Source of the DNA: Planococcus soli
Lineage (GTDB): Bacteria > Bacillota > Bacilli > Bacillales_A > Planococcaceae
Length of the DNA stretch: 64,000 bases
NCBI RefSeq assembly: GCF_016881065.1
Contig: NZ_WXYN01000016.1
Span: 91,012 to 155,011, forward strand
Direction of reading: 5' to 3'
The translations under genes and the position numbers were made by a program. A model generated the notes under the pieces. That model was given only the letters and a program-made list of their open reading frames with translations. It did no database searches and had not been told where the DNA came from. Shown in pieces: positions 25,309 through 35,992 of the stretch. Position 1 is the stretch's first letter, and every line of letters begins with the position of its first letter.

Positions 25309-25746
25309 TAAACTAACCTCCAATTGTTTATTCTAACATAATACTTTTTTTAGTTAAAAAAATCAAAATTATTTTATCGTCTTTAAATAAAGCGTTTTTT
25401 CACTTAAACATTCAAACTTCTATTAATTTTATATGAATTAAATTTTATTAGAATAATTTTTATATTCAAATTTGTATTATTAATTACTTTTTTTATGGGT
25501 GATGTGGCATGGGGGTAGGAGATAATCTTTAAAAGTGTCTATTTACCTGCTATTTGAAATACTATTTAAAATGGCAATTTAAGTAAATAAAATATCCTAT
25601 TAAATTACCATATTTAGTAATCTTTAGTTAGTGTTCACTAATTATTCACACTTTTTTAAAGAATTATCCAATAAAGATTGTGAAAAAGCGCAAGGTGCAG
25701 TATATTTAAAATAGTTAGAATATTAATTAGGAAGCAGGAGTATAAA
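25309..25746. other. Long AT-rich divergent intergenic region
   Basis: 438 bp of very AT-rich sequence between the peptide transporter (minus) and the XRE regulator (plus). Apart from the promoter at 25678-25706, I see no ORF with an SD and no structured RNA. The length and base composition would suit binding of global regulators, but no box could be assigned. Confidence 0.5.
25678..25706 (+). promoter_or_regulatory. SigA-like promoter of the XRE regulator gene
   Basis: TTGTGA at 25678-25683 and TATATT at 25701-25706 with a 17-bp spacer, 40 bp before the start codon. Confidence 0.5.
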
Positions 25747-26103
25747 ATGAAACAGTTAAGCAAACGAATCAAGGACTTAAGAGAAGCTAAAGGACTATCT
25801 ACTGAAGAGTTGGCAGAAGAAATCGGCTTTGCAAAAAGTACGGTCTGGGCTTATGAAAGTGGGAAGAAACAAGTGTCTGTAGTGCATCTCGAAAGACTTG
25901 CCGATTATTTTGAGATATCGGTCGACAGTTTGTTGGACCGCAACGAACGGACAATTAATGTGGATCTTCAAAATACCAGTTTCTTAAACGATTACAACTT
26001 AATGCTGGACGATCAGCCGCTTAATCAGCATGAAATTGCTGAAGCTGCTTCTTTTATCCAGGTTAAACGCCGTATGGGCAGTTATGGAGTCGCGACTTCC
26101 TAA
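25747..26103 (+). CDS. XRE-family transcriptional regulator
   Basis: 118 residues. Residues 4-60 are a Cro/CI-type helix-turn-helix (RIKDLREAKGLSTEELAEEIGFAKSTVWAYESGKKQVSVVHLERLADYF). The C-terminal half is acidic and then ends in a basic stretch (IQVKRRMGSYG); it has no recognised sensor domain. The SD is AGGAAGCAGGAG. Monocistronic, with its own promoter and terminator. It may act on the divergent peptide transporter, which is inferred only from position. Confidence 0.85.
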   Translation: MKQLSKRIKDLREAKGLSTEELAEEIGFAKSTVWAYESGKKQVSVVHLERLADYFEISVDSLLDRNERTINVDLQNTSFLNDYNLMLDDQPLNQHEIAEAASFIQVKRRMGSYGVATS

Positions 26104-26128
26104 TTGCTTAATAAAAGCCCAATAGAAA

Positions 26129-26164
26129 TGCTCAATCCTGTTCAAGGGATTGGGCATTTTTTCG
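26129..26164 (+). terminator. Intrinsic terminator
   Basis: TGCTCAATCC pairs with GGATTGGGCA (one G-T pair) and is followed by TTTTTT. Confidence 0.85.
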
Positions 26165-26271
26165 TTCGAAAAAAATTAAGTGAAAACAGAGAATGGTTTA
26201 ACTGCGTTTTACTTCAGAATCTGAGGGGAAGACACGGGGTATAGCAAATTGATTATAGGAGGCTAAAACAA

Positions 26272-27057
26272 ATGGGGAAAACGATTTTTATTACAGGAGC
26301 AGGAAGCGGACTGGCGAAAGGAACAGCATTTGGCCTTGCAGTACAGGGCCACAAAGTAATTGCGCCGGTAGAAACTGCTCCGCAAGTGACAGCATTGCGT
26401 GAGGAAGCAGAATTAAAAGGCTTGGATTTAGATGTATTTAAAATGGATATCAAAAACCCTCAGGATCTGGCGCAAATGCTCGATTACGATTTCGACATTT
26501 TTGTTGCTAATGCTGCAGTTAATGAAGGTGGGCCACTTTCAGAAGTGCCGATGCGGAATTTCAGAGAATTATTCGAAGTCAATGTTTTCAGCACTTTGGA
26601 GACTGCGCAGATTGCTGCGCGTAAATTTGTGGATAAAGGCAAAGGAAAAATTATTTTCATGTCTTCAATGGCAGGGATTATGGCAACACCATATGTCGGG
26701 CCATATACTGCGACTAAACATGCAATCGAAGCGATTGCGACGACGATGCAGAAGGAACTGGAAGGTCATGGAGTACAAGTCGCAACTATCAATCCAGGAG
26801 CTTTTGCGACAGGCTTCAATGACCGCAGCGCGGAAGCGAAATGGAAATGGTACGATGAAGCCATTCACTTTACGCGGAAAGAAGATATGGAAGAGGCCGA
26901 TCAAGCTTTGGAAAATCAATACGATCCTGCTGAGATGATTGCGAAGATGGTGGAAATCATTCCTCTTGATACGCATAAATTCCGCACCGCCTTTCCTGAA
27001 GAAACTGAAAAGCAAATGAAAGAAGAAGAAGCGAAGCGATGGGATTTAGAAATTTAA
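26272..27057 (+). CDS. Short-chain dehydrogenase/reductase (SDR)
   Basis: 261-residue classical SDR. The nucleotide-binding motif TGAGSGLA is at residues 8-15, the NAA motif near 83-85, and the catalytic Ser (MSSMAGI) and YTATK (Tyr, Lys) in mid-protein. The following sequence NPGAFATGF replaces the more usual PG-T pattern. The SD is ATAGGAGG. The substrate cannot be deduced. The C-terminus is unusually rich in Glu and Lys. No operon partner. Confidence 0.88.
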   Translation: MGKTIFITGAGSGLAKGTAFGLAVQGHKVIAPVETAPQVTALREEAELKGLDLDVFKMDIKNPQDLAQMLDYDFDIFVANAAVNEGGPLSEVPMRNFRELFEVNVFSTLETAQIAARKFVDKGKGKIIFMSSMAGIMATPYVGPYTATKHAIEAIATTMQKELEGHGVQVATINPGAFATGFNDRSAEAKWKWYDEAIHFTRKEDMEEADQALENQYDPAEMIAKMVEIIPLDTHKFRTAFPEETEKQMKEEEAKRWDLEI

Positions 27058-27151
27058 CAATGATTCTTTCATTATAAGTAATTGGCGCATGAAGAAATGC
27101 ACAGAAAACAACCATCCGTTACCTTTAATTGAAAAGTGAGGAGAGTAGGGG

Positions 27152-27190
27152 AACTGCCTTTGAAGCGAAAGCTTGAAGGGCGGTTTCTTT
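27152..27190 (+). terminator. Intrinsic terminator-like hairpin
   Basis: AACTGCCTTTGAAGC pairs with GCTTGAAGGGCGGTT around a GAAA tetraloop (14 of 15 positions) and is followed by TCTTTATGTTTTT. Probably ends SDR transcription, about 95 bp past its stop. Confidence 0.65.
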
Positions 27191-27290
27191 ATGTTTTTAC
27201 AGGAGTTTTTTGTTGGCGTTTAATCGGGGAAAAAGGGTCGAAAATGTGGTAAGCTAACTCATACGATACGAGTATTAGGAGTGTTTTATT

Positions 27291-29063
27291 TTGTTGGAAA
27301 GCGCAAAAAAATTACTGCAATCCCATTTTGGCTACGAGTCTTTTCGGATTGGGCAGGAACAAGCTATTACGCAGGTGTTTGAAGGGCACAATTCGATTTG
27401 CGTCATGCCGACCGGCGGGGGCAAGTCCATGTGTTATCAAATTCCGGCACTTGTTATGGAAGGAACCACGATTGTCGTGTCGCCGCTGATTTCGTTGATG
27501 AAAGACCAAGTGGATGCCCTATTGGCAGCCGGCATTCCGGCAGCTTATATAAACAGTTCGCTTGGTTTTGATGAAGTCCGGGAAACGCTGATGGATGTTC
27601 AGCGTGGGGCCATCAAATTGCTTTATATTGCTCCAGAGCGATTGGATTCGGAAATGTTCCTGAATGAACTGCAGGGAGTCCATGTTCCGCTTATTGCAGT
27701 CGATGAAGCTCATTGTATCTCTCAGTGGGGCCATGATTTCCGTCCGAGCTACCGGTTGATCAGCCGCATGACGGAGTTGTTTCCAAATAATCCGACAGTA
27801 CTTGCTTTAACGGCAACTGCTACGCCTCAAGTGCGGGAAGACATTTGCCGGATTTTAAATATTGAAGAACAGCATACTATCATGACCGGATTTGAGCGCG
27901 CTAATTTGACGTTTTCTGTCATACGGGGACAAGACCGGGAACGGTTTGTAAAGGAATATGTAGCAAAAAACGACAAAGAAGCGGGGATCATCTACGCTGC
28001 TACGCGCAAAACGGTAGATTCGGTTTACGAGATGTTGATAAAAAAAGGCATCAAAGCAGCGAAGTACCATGCCGGAATGCCGGATCAGGAGAGGAAAGTC
28101 GGCCAGGAGCGTTTTCTCAACGACGAAGCAACTGTGATGGTCGCTACCAACGCATTTGGTATGGGCATCGACAAATCCAATATCCGCTTTGTCATCCATT
28201 ATCAAGTGCCGAAAAACATGGAGAGCTATTATCAGGAAGCGGGGCGTGCAGGGCGTGATGGTTTGCCAAGTGAATGCATCGTGCTGTATGCGTCGCAGGA
28301 TGTCCAGACACAGCGCTTTTTAATTGACCAAGCGCAAGACCCAAGCCGCATTCCCGGAGAATTGGTGAAACTTCAGGGAATGGTTGATTATTGCCATACT
28401 GAAAGTTGCCTGCAGCAATTTATCATTCATTACTTTGGGGATGCTGCCGCTGAAAAATGCGGCCATTGCGGCAACTGTTTGGACGACCGGGAAAGCATGG
28501 ATGTGACTAAGGATGTTCAAATGGTCCTGTCTTGCGTGATCCGAATGGGACAAAAATTTGGCAAGGCGATGACGGCCCAGGTGCTGACCGGTTCACGCAA
28601 TAAAAAGGTGCTGGATTTTGGTTTTGACAAACTTTCTACTTATGGGATTTTAAAACATCAAAATGCCAAGGAAGTTTCAAATTTAATTGAATTCATGATT
28701 TCCCAGGAGCTATTGGCGGTGGAACAAGGTTCGTTTCCGACTATCTATGTACCTGATGGCGGAAGAGATGTATTGCTGGGCAAGCGAAAAGTGCTGAGAA
28801 AAGGTGCGGTTGCCACAAAACAGATTGCTTCAAACGATCCTTTGTTCGAAGAGTTGCGCGTAGTTCGAAAAAGTTTGGCTGACGAAGCCGGAGTGCCGCC
28901 TTTCGTTATTTTCTCTGATAAGTCATTGCAGGATATGGTAGCGCGAAAGCCCAAAACCGATGAAGAGTTTTTAGAAGTTAATGGCGTCGGTGCGAATAAG
29001 CTCGAAAAGTATGGTGAAGCCTTTTTGCAGGCTATCCATTCTTTTGGCGGCATAAATAACTGA
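27291..29063 (+). CDS. recQ: ATP-dependent DNA helicase RecQ
   Basis: 3'-5' DNA helicase of recombination repair, 590 residues. Motif I MPTGGGKSMCYQIP, motif II DEAHCISQWGHDFRPSY, motif IV-V ATNAFGMGIDKSNIRFVIHY and motif VI QEAGRAGRDG are all present. A zinc-binding cluster (CHTESCLQQFIIHYFGD ... CGHCGNC), an RQC winged helix and a C-terminal HRDC domain (LFEELRVVRKSLADEAGVPPF) follow. Two TTG codons in a row could start it, with TTAGGAG about 12-15 bases upstream. Confidence 0.96.
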   Translation: MLESAKKLLQSHFGYESFRIGQEQAITQVFEGHNSICVMPTGGGKSMCYQIPALVMEGTTIVVSPLISLMKDQVDALLAAGIPAAYINSSLGFDEVRETLMDVQRGAIKLLYIAPERLDSEMFLNELQGVHVPLIAVDEAHCISQWGHDFRPSYRLISRMTELFPNNPTVLALTATATPQVREDICRILNIEEQHTIMTGFERANLTFSVIRGQDRERFVKEYVAKNDKEAGIIYAATRKTVDSVYEMLIKKGIKAAKYHAGMPDQERKVGQERFLNDEATVMVATNAFGMGIDKSNIRFVIHYQVPKNMESYYQEAGRAGRDGLPSECIVLYASQDVQTQRFLIDQAQDPSRIPGELVKLQGMVDYCHTESCLQQFIIHYFGDAAAEKCGHCGNCLDDRESMDVTKDVQMVLSCVIRMGQKFGKAMTAQVLTGSRNKKVLDFGFDKLSTYGILKHQNAKEVSNLIEFMISQELLAVEQGSFPTIYVPDGGRDVLLGKRKVLRKGAVATKQIASNDPLFEELRVVRKSLADEAGVPPFVIFSDKSLQDMVARKPKTDEEFLEVNGVGANKLEKYGEAFLQAIHSFGGINN

Positions 29064-29080
29064 ATAAATATAAGCAGTGA

Positions 29081-29107
29081 AACTCCGGTTAAATCGGGGT
29101 TTTTTTA
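29081..29107 (+). terminator. Intrinsic terminator of recQ
   Basis: AACTCCG pairs with CGGGGTT around a 7-base loop and is followed by TTTTTT. Confidence 0.75.
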
Positions 29108-29178
29108 TTTTCAAATTGTCAGATTTGTATAATTATGCAGTTAATTCTAATAAAACGTTGAGTGTATTTCATTGGTAT

Positions 29179-29192
29179 TGGAAGCGTTTTCA
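29179..29192 (+). promoter_or_regulatory. cre-like site (CcpA)
   Basis: TGGAAGCGTTTTCA differs from the consensus TGWAANCGNTNWCA at one position (G for W at base 3). It lies about 50 bp upstream of the -35 box of the gltB promoter, a position more usual for activation than repression. Confidence 0.55.
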
Positions 29193-29243
29193 ATAAAACG
29201 TAGGATTTTGGCCTTAGCATAAACAATTTTTTACTCGGAGTAA

Positions 29244-29273
29244 TTGTATATATATTCAGACTTATGATATACT
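29244..29273 (+). promoter_or_regulatory. SigA-like promoter of gltB
   Basis: TTGTAT at 29244-29249 and TATACT at 29268-29273 with an 18-bp spacer, 45 bp before the chosen gltB start. Confidence 0.5.
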
Positions 29274-29317
29274 ATCAAAATATTATGACACAAGAGTGTA
29301 ATGAAGGAGGCGGTTTG

Positions 29318-32300
29318 ATGAGCAAGAAAGAATATCCAATCCCACAAGGACTTTATCATCCAGATCAAGAGCATGAGGCGTGCGGAATAGGTATGATCGC
29401 CAATATTAATGGACAAAAATCACATGCTATCGTTCAAAATGCCATAAATATATTGTGTAACTTGGAACATCGCGGCGGACAGTCGTCTGATACAAGCACA
29501 GGAGATGGTGCTGGGATCTTAACCCAAATACCCCATCGTTTTTTCCTCAAACAATGCGAAAAAGAAGGCATCACATTGCCGGAAGAAGGAAAGTACGGCA
29601 TTGGTATGTTATTCATGCCCCAGGATTATGATCTTCGAATGAAGACAAAAGAAATGATTCAACAGATCATTCAAGAAGAAGGGCAAATCTGCCTGGGATG
29701 GCGTCCAGTTCCCGTAAACGATTCGTTTGTTGGGAAAGTCGCATCAAAAACAAAGCCCGTTATCCGCCAGGTATTTGTCGGAGCTGCACATGGTTTAGAA
29801 AACCGAATAGATCTTGAGCGCAGGTTATATATTATCCGCAAGCGGATCGAACAGGCAATGGTCGGCAAAGAAGATTTTAAAGATGTCTATTTCAGCAGTC
29901 TTTCAGCAGGGACGATTGTCTATAAAGGCATGCTAATCCCGGAACAGCTGGATTCGTTTTATATTGACCTCAACCATCCGGAATTTAAGTCGGCATTAGC
30001 TCTTGTCCACTCACGTTTCAGCACGAATACCTTCCCGAGCTGGCAGCGTTCACACCCTAACCGCTACTCAATCCACAACGGCGAATTCAATACCCTGCGA
30101 GGCAATGTCAATTGGATGCGTGCCCGCCAGATGCTGTGTACGTCCCCGGCATTCAATGAAGAAGACCTTCAAAAAGTCCTTCCCGTCATCGATGAATCGG
30201 GCAGTGACTCGTCTATGTTCGACAACTGCTTTGAATTTTTGCATTTGTCTGGAAGATCGCTTGCACACACAGCAATGATGATGGTCCCGGAACCATGGGT
30301 CAATGACCCGACCATCAAGCAGGAGAAAAGAGATTTCTATGAATACCACAGTACACTTATGGAGCCATGGGACGGACCGGCTGCACTGGTCTTTACTGAC
30401 GGCAAACAGATTGCGGCTTGCCTTGACCGAAATGGCCTTCGTCCAGCGCGTTATTATGTGACGAAGAGCGGCATGATTGTTATGGGTTCAGAAGTGGGTG
30501 CATTGGATATTTTTGCAGATGACATCATTTATAAAGATCGTCTGCGTCCAGGTAAAATGCTGCTGGTGGATCTGGAAGAAGGCAAAATCATCCCGGATGA
30601 AGAAATCAAGCTTCAGATTGCGGGAGAACTGCCTTACAAAGATTTTATCGAAAAAAACATGTTTGACCTGGAAGATTTGCCAGAGCCGGTGAAACCTTCT
30701 AACTCTGAGGATACGCAACCCTTGATCAAGCGTCAATTGGCTTTCGGCTACACGATGGAAGAAGTCCAAAAAATCATCAAACCGCTGGCAACTGACGGCA
30801 AAGATCCTGTTGGGTCAATGGGCTACGATTCACCATTGGCTGTTTTATCGAAAAAACCACAGCTTCTTTACAATTACTTTAAGCAACTTTTTGCTCAAGT
30901 AACAAATCCGCCGATAGACGCGATCCGTGAACATATTATTACAGCTGCACGGACTACTATCGGTGCAGAAGGAAACCTGGTTCAGCCAAGCCCTGAAAGT
31001 GCACGCCACATCCGATTGGAAACTCCGGTTTTGACCGCTGCGGAACTTGAAAAGCTGCGCCAGCAAAATATTGCGGATTTTAAAGCTGCAACAATTTCCA
31101 TCCTGTTTTCAAAAAATGACGGCACGGAAGCAATGGAACAAAAGCTGGAATCCGTTTTCAAAGAAGCAGATCAGGCGCTTAAAGACGGCGCAACCCTGCT
31201 GATTTTATCTGACCGCGGTGTAAATGAAGAGTATGCAGCAATTCCTGCGCTTCTTGCCGTTTCTGGCCTTCACCATCATTTGATTCGCCAAGGAACCCGT
31301 ACGCAAATGAGTATTTTACTGGAATCTGCAGAACCTCGTGAAGTCCATCATTTTGCGGCATTGCTTGGCTATGGGGCAGAAGGCATTAACCCTTATTTGG
31401 CTTTTGATACAATTAAGAATCTGGTTGAGATTGAAGATATTCCCAATATGAGTTTTGAAGAAGCAGAACAAACCTATGTAAAAGCTGTTACAGATGGCAT
31501 CATCAAAGTGCTGTCTAAAATGGGTATTTCAACTATTCAAAGTTACCGTGGTGCACAAATTTTTGAAGCGGTCGGCATTCATATGGATGTAATCGATAAA
31601 TACTTTACACGTACTTCTTCACGCCTTGGCGGAATCGGCCTTGATATCATTGCCAAAGAAGTACTTATGCGCCATGCGGCAGCTTACCCGGCTGCTCAAG
31701 GAGACGATCAGGCGCTGGATTCGGGTGATGAGTTCCAATACCGTGAAAATGGTGAAAACCATCAGTATAATCCGAAAACGATCCATACACTGCAGCATGC
31801 ATGCCGGACCAATAATTATGATGTTTTCAAAAAATACACCAATCTTTTGACTGATGAAAAAGCGAATCTTCAATCACTGCGCGGTTTGATGTCCTTTAAG
31901 AAACAGACACCGGTGCCAATTGATGAAGTAGAAACGATCGAGGAAATCTGTGCACGTTTTAAAACAGGTGCCATGTCTTACGGTTCTATCAGTAAAGAAG
32001 CGCACGAAGCTCTTGCGGTTGCGATGAACCGCATCGGCGGACGAAGCAACTCCGGAGAAGGTGGAGAAGAAATTTCCCGCTTTATTCCTGACGAAAATGG
32101 CGATAATCGCCGCAGCTCCATCAAACAGGTGGCATCCGGACGTTTTGGTGTAACCAGCCATTACCTGGTGAATGCCGATGAAATCCAAATTAAGGTGGCA
32201 CAGGGAGCAAAACCCGGAGAAGGCGGCCACTTGCCAGGCAAGAAAGTTTATCCTTGGATTGCAGAAGTCCGCGGGTCGACTCCAGGTGTTGAATTGATTT

Positions 32301-33904
32301 CACCGCCTCCGCATCACGATATCTATTCGATCGAGGATTTAGCTGAATTGATTTTCAATTTGAAAAATGCAAATCCGGATGCACGCATCAGCGTTAAATT
32401 AGTATCGGCTGTTGGTGTCGGCACAATTGCGGCCGGCGTTGCAAAAGGCCGTGCAGATGTCGTACTGATCAGCGGATATGATGGAGGAACGGGCGCAGCA
32501 CCGAAAACAAGCTTGAAGCACACCGGTCTGCCGTGGGAAATCGGCTTGGCCGAAACGCATCAGACCCTTCTGCTCAATGGTTTGCGCGATCGGATTGTTG
32601 TTGAAACAGATGGTAAAATGATGACCGGACGCGATGTCGTGACAGCAGCTCTTTTAGGTGCTGAAGAATTTGGGTTTTCAACTGCCCCTCTTGTCGTACT
32701 TGGCTGTATCATGATGCGCGTTTGCCATCTGGATACGTGCCCTGTCGGCATCGCTACCCAAAACCCGGAGCTGCGTGAAAAATACGGCGGAGATCCGGAG
32801 CATGTCGCGAACTTCATGCGCTTTATCGCACGAGAAACGCGTGAGTTAATGGCAGAACTTGGCTTCCGCACAATTGATGAAATGATTGGCCGGACTGATG
32901 TTATCGAAGCCAATCAGGCGGTGGATCACTGGAAAGCAGGCGGCATTGACTTGAGTGCGTTGCTGTATCAGCCGGATCTTCCTGAAAAAGTCGGACGCTA
33001 TGCAACCATCAAACAAAACCATGAGTTGGAAAAGACTTTGGATCATCAGGAATTATTGCCGCGTTGCCGGAATGCGATTGAAACAGGTGAGCGCGTGGAA
33101 ATAGCAACGGCAATCCGCAATATTCATAGAGCCACCGGGACAATTGTAGGCAGTGCCATTTCGAAACGCTATGGTGCGGAAGGCTTGCCTGATGACACGG
33201 TCAACTTGAACTTCCAAGGGTCTGCCGGACAAAGCTTCGGGGCATTTATTCCAAAAGGGATGTCGATGAACTTGATCGGCGATGCCAATGACTTTGTCGG
33301 AAAAGGCTTGTCGGGCGGGAAAATTACGGTTTACCCGGCATTGGATTCAACATTCCTGCCTGAAAACAACATTATTATCGGAAATGTGTCGTTCTACGGT
33401 GCATCTGCCGGTGAAGCTTATATTTACGGTGTGGCTGGCGAGCGTTTTGCAGTCAGGAACAGCGGAGCAAAAATTGTCGTTGAAGGTGTGGGCGACCACG
33501 GCTGCGAATATATGACAGGCGGCCGGGTAGCGATTCTCGGACAAACCGGCAAAAACTTTGCAGCCGGCATGTCCGGCGGCGTAGCCTATGTGCTGGATGA
33601 AGAAGGCACATTCAGTGAACGCTGCAATGCGGAAATGGTTCATTTACAGCCGCTAGCCGACCCGGCAGAAATCGAAGAATTGCGCCAGATGATTAAGAAA
33701 CATGTTCATTACACAAGCAGTGCAAAAGGAACTCGACTCCTGGCGCATTGGGATATTTATACGGCCAAGTTTGTGCGTGTAATCCCGAAAGCTTACCTGC
33801 AAATCAACGAACGCATCAGCAAGCTGCAAAGCAGCGGCATGGCGAAATCCGAAGCCGAAATGGCTGCTTTTGAAGAAAGCAAAATGGCTGGCGCCGGGAA
33901 GTAG
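29318..33904 (+). CDS. gltB: Glutamate synthase (NADPH) large subunit
   Basis: Transfers the glutamine amide to 2-oxoglutarate. 1528 residues from the ATG at 29318, which has GAAGGAGG 9 bases upstream; the frame opens 18 codons earlier without SD. A short propeptide precedes Cys22 ([11 protein letters not shown]), the N-terminal nucleophile of the glutaminase domain (about 22-430). A central domain, the FMN synthase domain and the C-terminal GXGXG beta-helix (about 1270-1470) follow. The 3Fe-4S cysteines are Cys1130, Cys1136 and Cys1141 ([16 protein letters not shown]). Likely co-transcribed with gltD, although a hairpin repeat separates them. Confidence 0.97.
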   Translation: MSKKEYPIPQGLYHPDQEHEACGIGMIANINGQKSHAIVQNAINILCNLEHRGGQSSDTSTGDGAGILTQIPHRFFLKQCEKEGITLPEEGKYGIGMLFMPQDYDLRMKTKEMIQQIIQEEGQICLGWRPVPVNDSFVGKVASKTKPVIRQVFVGAAHGLENRIDLERRLYIIRKRIEQAMVGKEDFKDVYFSSLSAGTIVYKGMLIPEQLDSFYIDLNHPEFKSALALVHSRFSTNTFPSWQRSHPNRYSIHNGEFNTLRGNVNWMRARQMLCTSPAFNEEDLQKVLPVIDESGSDSSMFDNCFEFLHLSGRSLAHTAMMMVPEPWVNDPTIKQEKRDFYEYHSTLMEPWDGPAALVFTDGKQIAACLDRNGLRPARYYVTKSGMIVMGSEVGALDIFADDIIYKDRLRPGKMLLVDLEEGKIIPDEEIKLQIAGELPYKDFIEKNMFDLEDLPEPVKPSNSEDTQPLIKRQLAFGYTMEEVQKIIKPLATDGKDPVGSMGYDSPLAVLSKKPQLLYNYFKQLFAQVTNPPIDAIREHIITAARTTIGAEGNLVQPSPESARHIRLETPVLTAAELEKLRQQNIADFKAATISILFSKNDGTEAMEQKLESVFKEADQALKDGATLLILSDRGVNEEYAAIPALLAVSGLHHHLIRQGTRTQMSILLESAEPREVHHFAALLGYGAEGINPYLAFDTIKNLVEIEDIPNMSFEEAEQTYVKAVTDGIIKVLSKMGISTIQSYRGAQIFEAVGIHMDVIDKYFTRTSSRLGGIGLDIIAKEVLMRHAAAYPAAQGDDQALDSGDEFQYRENGENHQYNPKTIHTLQHACRTNNYDVFKKYTNLLTDEKANLQSLRGLMSFKKQTPVPIDEVETIEEICARFKTGAMSYGSISKEAHEALAVAMNRIGGRSNSGEGGEEISRFIPDENGDNRRSSIKQVASGRFGVTSHYLVNADEIQIKVAQGAKPGEGGHLPGKKVYPWIAEVRGSTPGVELISPPPHHDIYSIEDLAELIFNLKNANPDARISVKLVSAVGVGTIAAGVAKGRADVVLISGYDGGTGAAPKTSLKHTGLPWEIGLAETHQTLLLNGLRDRIVVETDGKMMTGRDVVTAALLGAEEFGFSTAPLVVLGCIMMRVCHLDTCPVGIATQNPELREKYGGDPEHVANFMRFIARETRELMAELGFRTIDEMIGRTDVIEANQAVDHWKAGGIDLSALLYQPDLPEKVGRYATIKQNHELEKTLDHQELLPRCRNAIETGERVEIATAIRNIHRATGTIVGSAISKRYGAEGLPDDTVNLNFQGSAGQSFGAFIPKGMSMNLIGDANDFVGKGLSGGKITVYPALDSTFLPENNIIIGNVSFYGASAGEAYIYGVAGERFAVRNSGAKIVVEGVGDHGCEYMTGGRVAILGQTGKNFAAGMSGGVAYVLDEEGTFSERCNAEMVHLQPLADPAEIEELRQMIKKHVHYTSSAKGTRLLAHWDIYTAKFVRVIPKAYLQINERISKLQSSGMAKSEAEMAAFEESKMAGAGK

Positions 33905-34040
33905 AAAAGCGAAAGCGCACGTGCCTATCCAGCTCTGACAGGTGTAAGACGATCTGGCGAAGCGGCGTGTTTTCAGGCGTGCAGCCAGAGTGGCTTACAT
34001 CCCGAAGAGCTAGGCGCTGAAGTCTGGACAATGAAAAGCG
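33905..34040 (-). repeat. Main hairpin repeat inside the gltB-gltD gap
   Basis: Inverted relative to the copies at 23569, so that the end AAAAGCGAAAGCGC directly follows the gltB TAG. Pairs: AGCTCT with AGAGCT, GTGTAAG with CTTACAT, ATCTGGC with GCCAGAG, and GCC/GGC parts of the outer arms. The far end reads TCTGGACAATGAAAAGCG. Confidence 0.85.
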
Positions 34041-34141
34041 AAAAAACACTTGAGACTCGACAAAATAAAAATCCCGGACTTTCGCAAAAGAGCGAAAGCT
34101 CCGTGGATTCATCATGAGAAACTGTGAGTAGGAGGGAAAAG

Positions 34142-35629
34142 ATGGGCAAACCAACTGGATTTATGGAATACGACAGACAAACAGTCAAAGAGCGCCAACC
34201 GGCTGAACGGACAAAAGATTGGAACGACTATACAATTCCTTTGTCAAATGAAGAAGTGGCAAAACAAGGTGCGCGCTGTATGGACTGTGGAGTGCCGACG
34301 TGCCATACCGGAATGGATTTAGACAATGTGACCACCGGCTGCCCCGTAAATCATCTTATCCCTGAATGGAATGATCTGGTTTACCGCGGACAATGGAAGG
34401 AAGCATTGCATCGGGAGCATCTGAAGAATAATTTCCCTGAGTTTACTGGAACTGCCTGCCCGGCCCCTTGTGAAGGAGCTTGTGTTCTTGGAATCAATGA
34501 ACCGCCTGTAGCTATCCGTACAGTGGAGCGATCCATTATTGAAAGAGGCTTTGCGGAGGGATGGGTTGTACCGGAACCGCCCAAATCACGGACTGGTAAA
34601 AAAGTCGCTGTAATCGGTTCAGGACCGGCCGGACTTGCAGCCGCCGCTCAATTGAACAAGGCAGGGCATTTGGTGACCGTATTTGAAAAAAGCGACCGCG
34701 TGGGCGGCTTGCTGACATACGGAATTCCGGAAATGAAACTGTCTTACGATATGGTGCAAAGACGTGTGAATATTCTTGAACAGGAAGGCATCACTTTCAT
34801 CACGAGTGTAGAAGTAGGCAAAAACTACCCTTCTTCAAAACTGAAAGATGATTTTGATGCAGTTGTCATGTGTACAGGGGCAACTGTTCACCGCAATATT
34901 GACGTAGAGGGCCGCGATTTGGATGGTGTTCACTTTGCGATGGACTTCTTGCATGCCAGCACGAAAAGTCTTTTGGATTCAAATTTTGAAGACGGCCAGC
35001 ACATTTCTGCAAAAGGCAAAAATGTTATCGTCATCGGAGGCGGAGACACAGGAACTGATTGCTTAGCAACTTCCGTCCGCCACGATTGTGCAAGCCTTGT
35101 TCAGTTTGATGTCTACGATAAAAAAGGCGCGATTCGCGATGAAAAAGGCAATCCGTGGCCGCAATATCCAAAAGTTCACCGCATCGAATACGGCCATAAA
35201 GAAGCGGCTGCAACTTTTGGCGAAGATCCAAGAGCCTATGCAGTCATGACAAAGAAATTTGTTGGCGATGAAAGCGGACGAATCAAAGAAGTGCACACTG
35301 TAAATGTGAAATTGAAGATCGATGAAAACGGCAATCGGATTCGCGAAGAAATTCCAGGTACAGAAAAAGTCTGGAAAGCTGATTTAGTACTGATTGCCAT
35401 TGGTTTCAGCGGCCCTGAACAGGATCTGATCCAGCAATTGGAACTGGAAACAGAAGTGAACTCACGAGTAAAAGCTGAATATGGCAAATATATGACCAGT
35501 GTTGAAGGTGTTTTTGCGGCGGGAGATGTGCGCCGCGGCCAGAGCCTGATCGTCTGGGCAATCAATGAAGGGCGCGAAGCTGCACGTGAATGCGATCGTT
35601 TCCTCATGGGAACTACGGTATTGCCGTAA
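34142..35629 (+). CDS. gltD: Glutamate synthase (NADPH) small subunit
   Basis: Supplies electrons from NADPH through FAD and 4Fe-4S clusters to the large subunit. 495 residues from the ATG at 34142 (MGKPTGFMEYDRQ, preceded by TAGGAGGG); an upstream GTG at 34124 is less likely. N-terminal cysteine clusters: CMDCGVPTCH and CPAPCEGACVLG. The FAD-binding motif GSGPAGLAAAAQLNKAGH is near residue 155 and the NADPH-binding GGGDTGTDC mid-protein; the C-terminal FAD motif is FAAGDVRRGQSLIVWAI. Confidence 0.97.
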   Translation: MGKPTGFMEYDRQTVKERQPAERTKDWNDYTIPLSNEEVAKQGARCMDCGVPTCHTGMDLDNVTTGCPVNHLIPEWNDLVYRGQWKEALHREHLKNNFPEFTGTACPAPCEGACVLGINEPPVAIRTVERSIIERGFAEGWVVPEPPKSRTGKKVAVIGSGPAGLAAAAQLNKAGHLVTVFEKSDRVGGLLTYGIPEMKLSYDMVQRRVNILEQEGITFITSVEVGKNYPSSKLKDDFDAVVMCTGATVHRNIDVEGRDLDGVHFAMDFLHASTKSLLDSNFEDGQHISAKGKNVIVIGGGDTGTDCLATSVRHDCASLVQFDVYDKKGAIRDEKGNPWPQYPKVHRIEYGHKEAAATFGEDPRAYAVMTKKFVGDESGRIKEVHTVNVKLKIDENGNRIREEIPGTEKVWKADLVLIAIGFSGPEQDLIQQLELETEVNSRVKAEYGKYMTSVEGVFAAGDVRRGQSLIVWAINEGREAARECDRFLMGTTVLP

Positions 35630-35658
35630 CAAATAAATAGCAACACCTTTTAAGAAAG

Positions 35659-35703
35659 GCTGTGGACAAACTCGATATTCAGTTTGTCCACAGCTATTTT
35701 TAT
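35659..35703 (+). terminator. Intrinsic terminator of gltBD
   Basis: A perfect 14-bp stem (GCTGTGGACAAACT with AGTTTGTCCACAGC) and then TATTTTTAT. Confidence 0.93.
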
Positions 35704-35847
35704 AGGAAGAGGTTAAACACTCTACTAGGAAGCTTTACTCCAGGAAAAATAGGTGCTTCAAATCGAAGAAGTCTGATAATTAAATGATTTCAGCTTATTA
35801 TATTGATGTAAAAAATGTGTCTTTTATCTAAATAATGCAACAGCTAG

Positions 35848-35876
35848 TTGTGCAAAAGACCTACTGGGTATATACT
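35848..35876 (+). promoter_or_regulatory. SigA-like promoter of the small secreted protein gene
   Basis: TTGTGC at 35848-35853 and TATACT at 35871-35876 with a 17-bp spacer. It leaves a leader of about 110 nt before the start codon; no structured element was recognised in it. The rest of the 290-bp gap before it holds nothing I can assign. Confidence 0.5.
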
Positions 35877-35992
35877 ATAGAAGGTAAGAGCTGGTATTTT
35901 AAGTCAAATCTAGGTGATACGATATACATATTCACTTATAATAGTTTAGAATTTCAGACCCTGCTACCAAATTTAAAATGGGGGGAATACAT

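Noticed and set aside
27205-27231. SigB-like boxes (GTTTTT, 15 bp, GGGGAA) upstream of recQ
   Set aside because: -35 box poor, spacer at the upper limit, and no reason for recQ to be in the SigB regulon; not listed as a feature.
34060-34115. Small inverted repeat (TTTCGC / GCGAAA) before gltD
   Set aside because: No T run after it and no similarity to a known leader element; not enough to call an attenuator.
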